DNA of 7,400 nucleotides from an uncultured Porphyromonadaceae bacterium (lineage in GTDB: Bacteria; Bacteroidota; Bacteroidia; Bacteroidales; Muribaculaceae). The translations under genes were made by a program, and so were the position numbers. The first letter of the stretch is position 1. Each line of letters opens with the position of its first letter. The notes beneath the pieces were generated by a model. The model saw only the letters and a program-made list of their open reading frames with translations, was not told the DNA's origin and did no database searches. The DNA lies in NCBI GenBank assembly GCA_947176285.1, contig CAMWQF010000137.1:1-7400 (forward strand). Direction: 5' to 3'. This document shows positions 6,136 to 7,400 of the stretch, one piece after another.

Positions 6136-7400
6136 ATGAACAAACGAATATTTTCTCTCCTGACAGTTCTGCTTCTTGCAGTGGCAACATTGATAGCAGC
6201 GACAGTAAAAGGAAAGATTGTCGACTCACAAGGACAACCTCTTATCGGAGCCACCGCGACATTATTAGCACTACCCGACTCCTCTATCCTCACAGGCATG
6301 ATGACTGATTTAGATGGAGGCTATATTTTTAATGATCTCAAGCCCCAACGCTATGCTATCAAGGCATCAATGACCAGCATGGACACTGAAATAAGAGATT
6401 TCACTGTAGCCGATACCACCAAGACTATAGAACTTCCAGCCATCAAACTCTACGACGAATCGACCCTGCTTAAGGAACTGGTAGTAAAAGGAGTAAAGAC
6501 GGCTGTTGTTGCCAAGGAAGACACTATCGAATATAACGCAGACTCATTCCACACCACAGACAACGCCATGGTGGAAGACCTTCTTAAGAAGATGCCCGGA
6601 ATGGAAGTAGGAAAGGACGGCAGTATCACAGCCAACGGCAAGACCGTATCGAAAATTCTTATCAACGGTAAGGAAGCGTACGGCGATGACCCATCGATGG
6701 CAACAAAAAATTTCAGTGCCAAGGCGGTATCAAAAGTGCAGGTCGTTGACCGCAAGAGCGAACAAGCTCGCCTGACAGGTGTCGATGACGGAGAGGATGA
6801 GACTGTGATCAACCTCACCATAAAGAAAGGAATGGAAAACAGTTGGTTTGGCAACGTCAAACTGGGTTATGGCACAGACGGCCGCTACACTGAAAGTTTC
6901 AACGTGACCAACATGAACAATGGCAATCGTATATCCATCAACGGAAGGGCAAACAACATCAACGAGAGAGGCGGCATGGATATGGGTCGTGGAAACTTCG
7001 GAATGGGAGGTGGAAATGGAGGCATCCTCACTGCTCAACAACTTGGTGTAGACTTCGCCGTAGGCGATGAAGAAAAGCTTGCTGTTGGTGGTTTTGTCCG
7101 CTACGACCACGGAGATCGAACTCAGGAAAACAGCAGCGAGACAATGAATCTCCTCCCAGACTCAGTAAGCTATCAGAACTCAACTTCCGCTTCTCGTGAT
7201 AAAAGTCATGACCTCATGGCGTTCTTCAGAGCAAGATGGAACCCCAACGAAAACAATACTTTCGATTTTCGACCCTCGTTCACATATAATTTCCGAAACA
7301 CGACATCAAACTCCTTGTCGGAACTTTTTGCCGGGGATGCTGCTCGTACAGCTGTAAATAGCCAACTATACGACAGAATCAATCGAGGCAATAATTGGAC
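6136..7400 (+). CDS. TonB-receptor-like outer-membrane beta-barrel protein (OMP_b-brl_3 type), 5' part
   Basis: The frame is open from ATG 6136 to the window end (421 codons plus two bases); the rest of the gene lies beyond. A signal peptide spans about residues 1-22. It is followed by a carboxypeptidase-regulatory-like beta domain (about 24-102; VKGKIVDSQGQPLIGAT, then a TDLDGGYIFNDLKPQRY turn). Next is a plug-like domain (about 115-230) with VEDLLKKMPGMEV (146-158), ILINGKEAYGDD (174-185) and VSKVQVVDR (198-206), ending in INLTIKKG. From about 236 the pattern changes to barrel strands (SWFGNVKLGYGTDGRY). Residues about 277-296 are a glycine- and methionine-rich loop, often seen in this family. 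Such proteins sit in the outer membrane and may import or assemble substrates; the cargo is unknown, and no SusD-like gene is visible in the window. It is transcribed separately from the preceding operon, after two terminator-like hairpins. Confidence 0.88.
   Translation, partial: MNKRIFSLLTVLLLAVATLIAATVKGKIVDSQGQPLIGATATLLALPDSSILTGMMTDLDGGYIFNDLKPQRYAIKASMTSMDTEIRDFTVADTTKTIELPAIKLYDESTLLKELVVKGVKTAVVAKEDTIEYNADSFHTTDNAMVEDLLKKMPGMEVGKDGSITANGKTVSKILINGKEAYGDDPSMATKNFSAKAVSKVQVVDRKSEQARLTGVDDGEDETVINLTIKKGMENSWFGNVKLGYGTDGRYTESFNVTNMNNGNRISINGRANNINERGGMDMGRGNFGMGGGNGGILTAQQLGVDFAVGDEEKLAVGGFVRYDHGDRTQENSSETMNLLPDSVSYQNSTSASRDKSHDLMAFFRARWNPNENNTFDFRPSFTYNFRNTTSNSLSELFAGDAARTAVNSQLYDRINRGNNW

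Noticed and set aside
6078..6308. A short + strand frame starting before the barrel gene
   Set aside because: It overlaps the terminator hairpin and then the barrel gene in another frame, and its protein has no recognisable features. The barrel frame has a signal peptide and clear domains.
6450..7110. Two overlapping minus-strand frames of 136 and 126 residues
   Set aside because: They lie opposite the barrel gene, have unremarkable low-complexity products and no promoter, and are explained as antisense shadows.

Overview
The window looks like chromosomal DNA from a Bacteroidales bacterium, possibly of the Muribaculaceae or Prevotella type, but the sequence does not fix the genus. The evidence is three Bacteroidetes-style protein families (a DUF4301-like protein, an OMP_b-brl_3-type TonB-receptor-like barrel and an SPII lipoprotein), perfect Bacteroidetes -7 promoter boxes (TAnnTTTG), and start codons without a clear Shine-Dalgarno sequence. 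All six supported genes are on the + strand. No tRNA, rRNA, CRISPR array or mobile element was found.

Layout: (1) 3-317, the 3' end of an alpha/beta hydrolase. (2) 369-1280, a SAM-dependent methyltransferase with a perfect -7 box in front. (3) 1375-3576, a long RelA/SpoT-family (p)ppGpp enzyme with its own promoter at 1296-1327. Its synthetase, TGS, zinc-finger and ACT parts look intact, but the N-terminal HD hydrolase has lost almost all of its metal and catalytic residues. (4) 3608-4360, a small lipoprotein of unknown function, joined to the rel gene by a 7-bp tandem repeat that includes the rel stop codon. (5) 4414-5940, a DUF4301-like protein with motifs resembling UDP-sugar pyrophosphorylases, closed by a strong intrinsic terminator at 5986-6034. 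(6) 6136 to the window end, the N-terminal part of a TonB-receptor-like outer-membrane barrel protein.

Genes 3, 4 and 5 are closely spaced (gaps of 31 and 53 bp) and probably form one transcription unit from the rel promoter to the 5986-6034 terminator. A weak internal promoter before gene 5 is possible. No functional link among the three is evident beyond this arrangement. The outer-membrane gene is separate. Its short leader holds a second intrinsic-terminator hairpin nested inside an 11-bp inverted repeat ending 7 bases before the start codon, which suggests transcription attenuation or control of initiation.

Most of the window is ordinary core or accessory Bacteroidales sequence. The points most worth a second look are the nested leader structure before the barrel gene, the hydrolase-dead RSH enzyme that keeps a basic RxRD synthetase motif, the phased heptamer repeat across the rel/lipoprotein junction, and an inverted repeat whose arm recurs on the start codon of the DUF4301-like gene.
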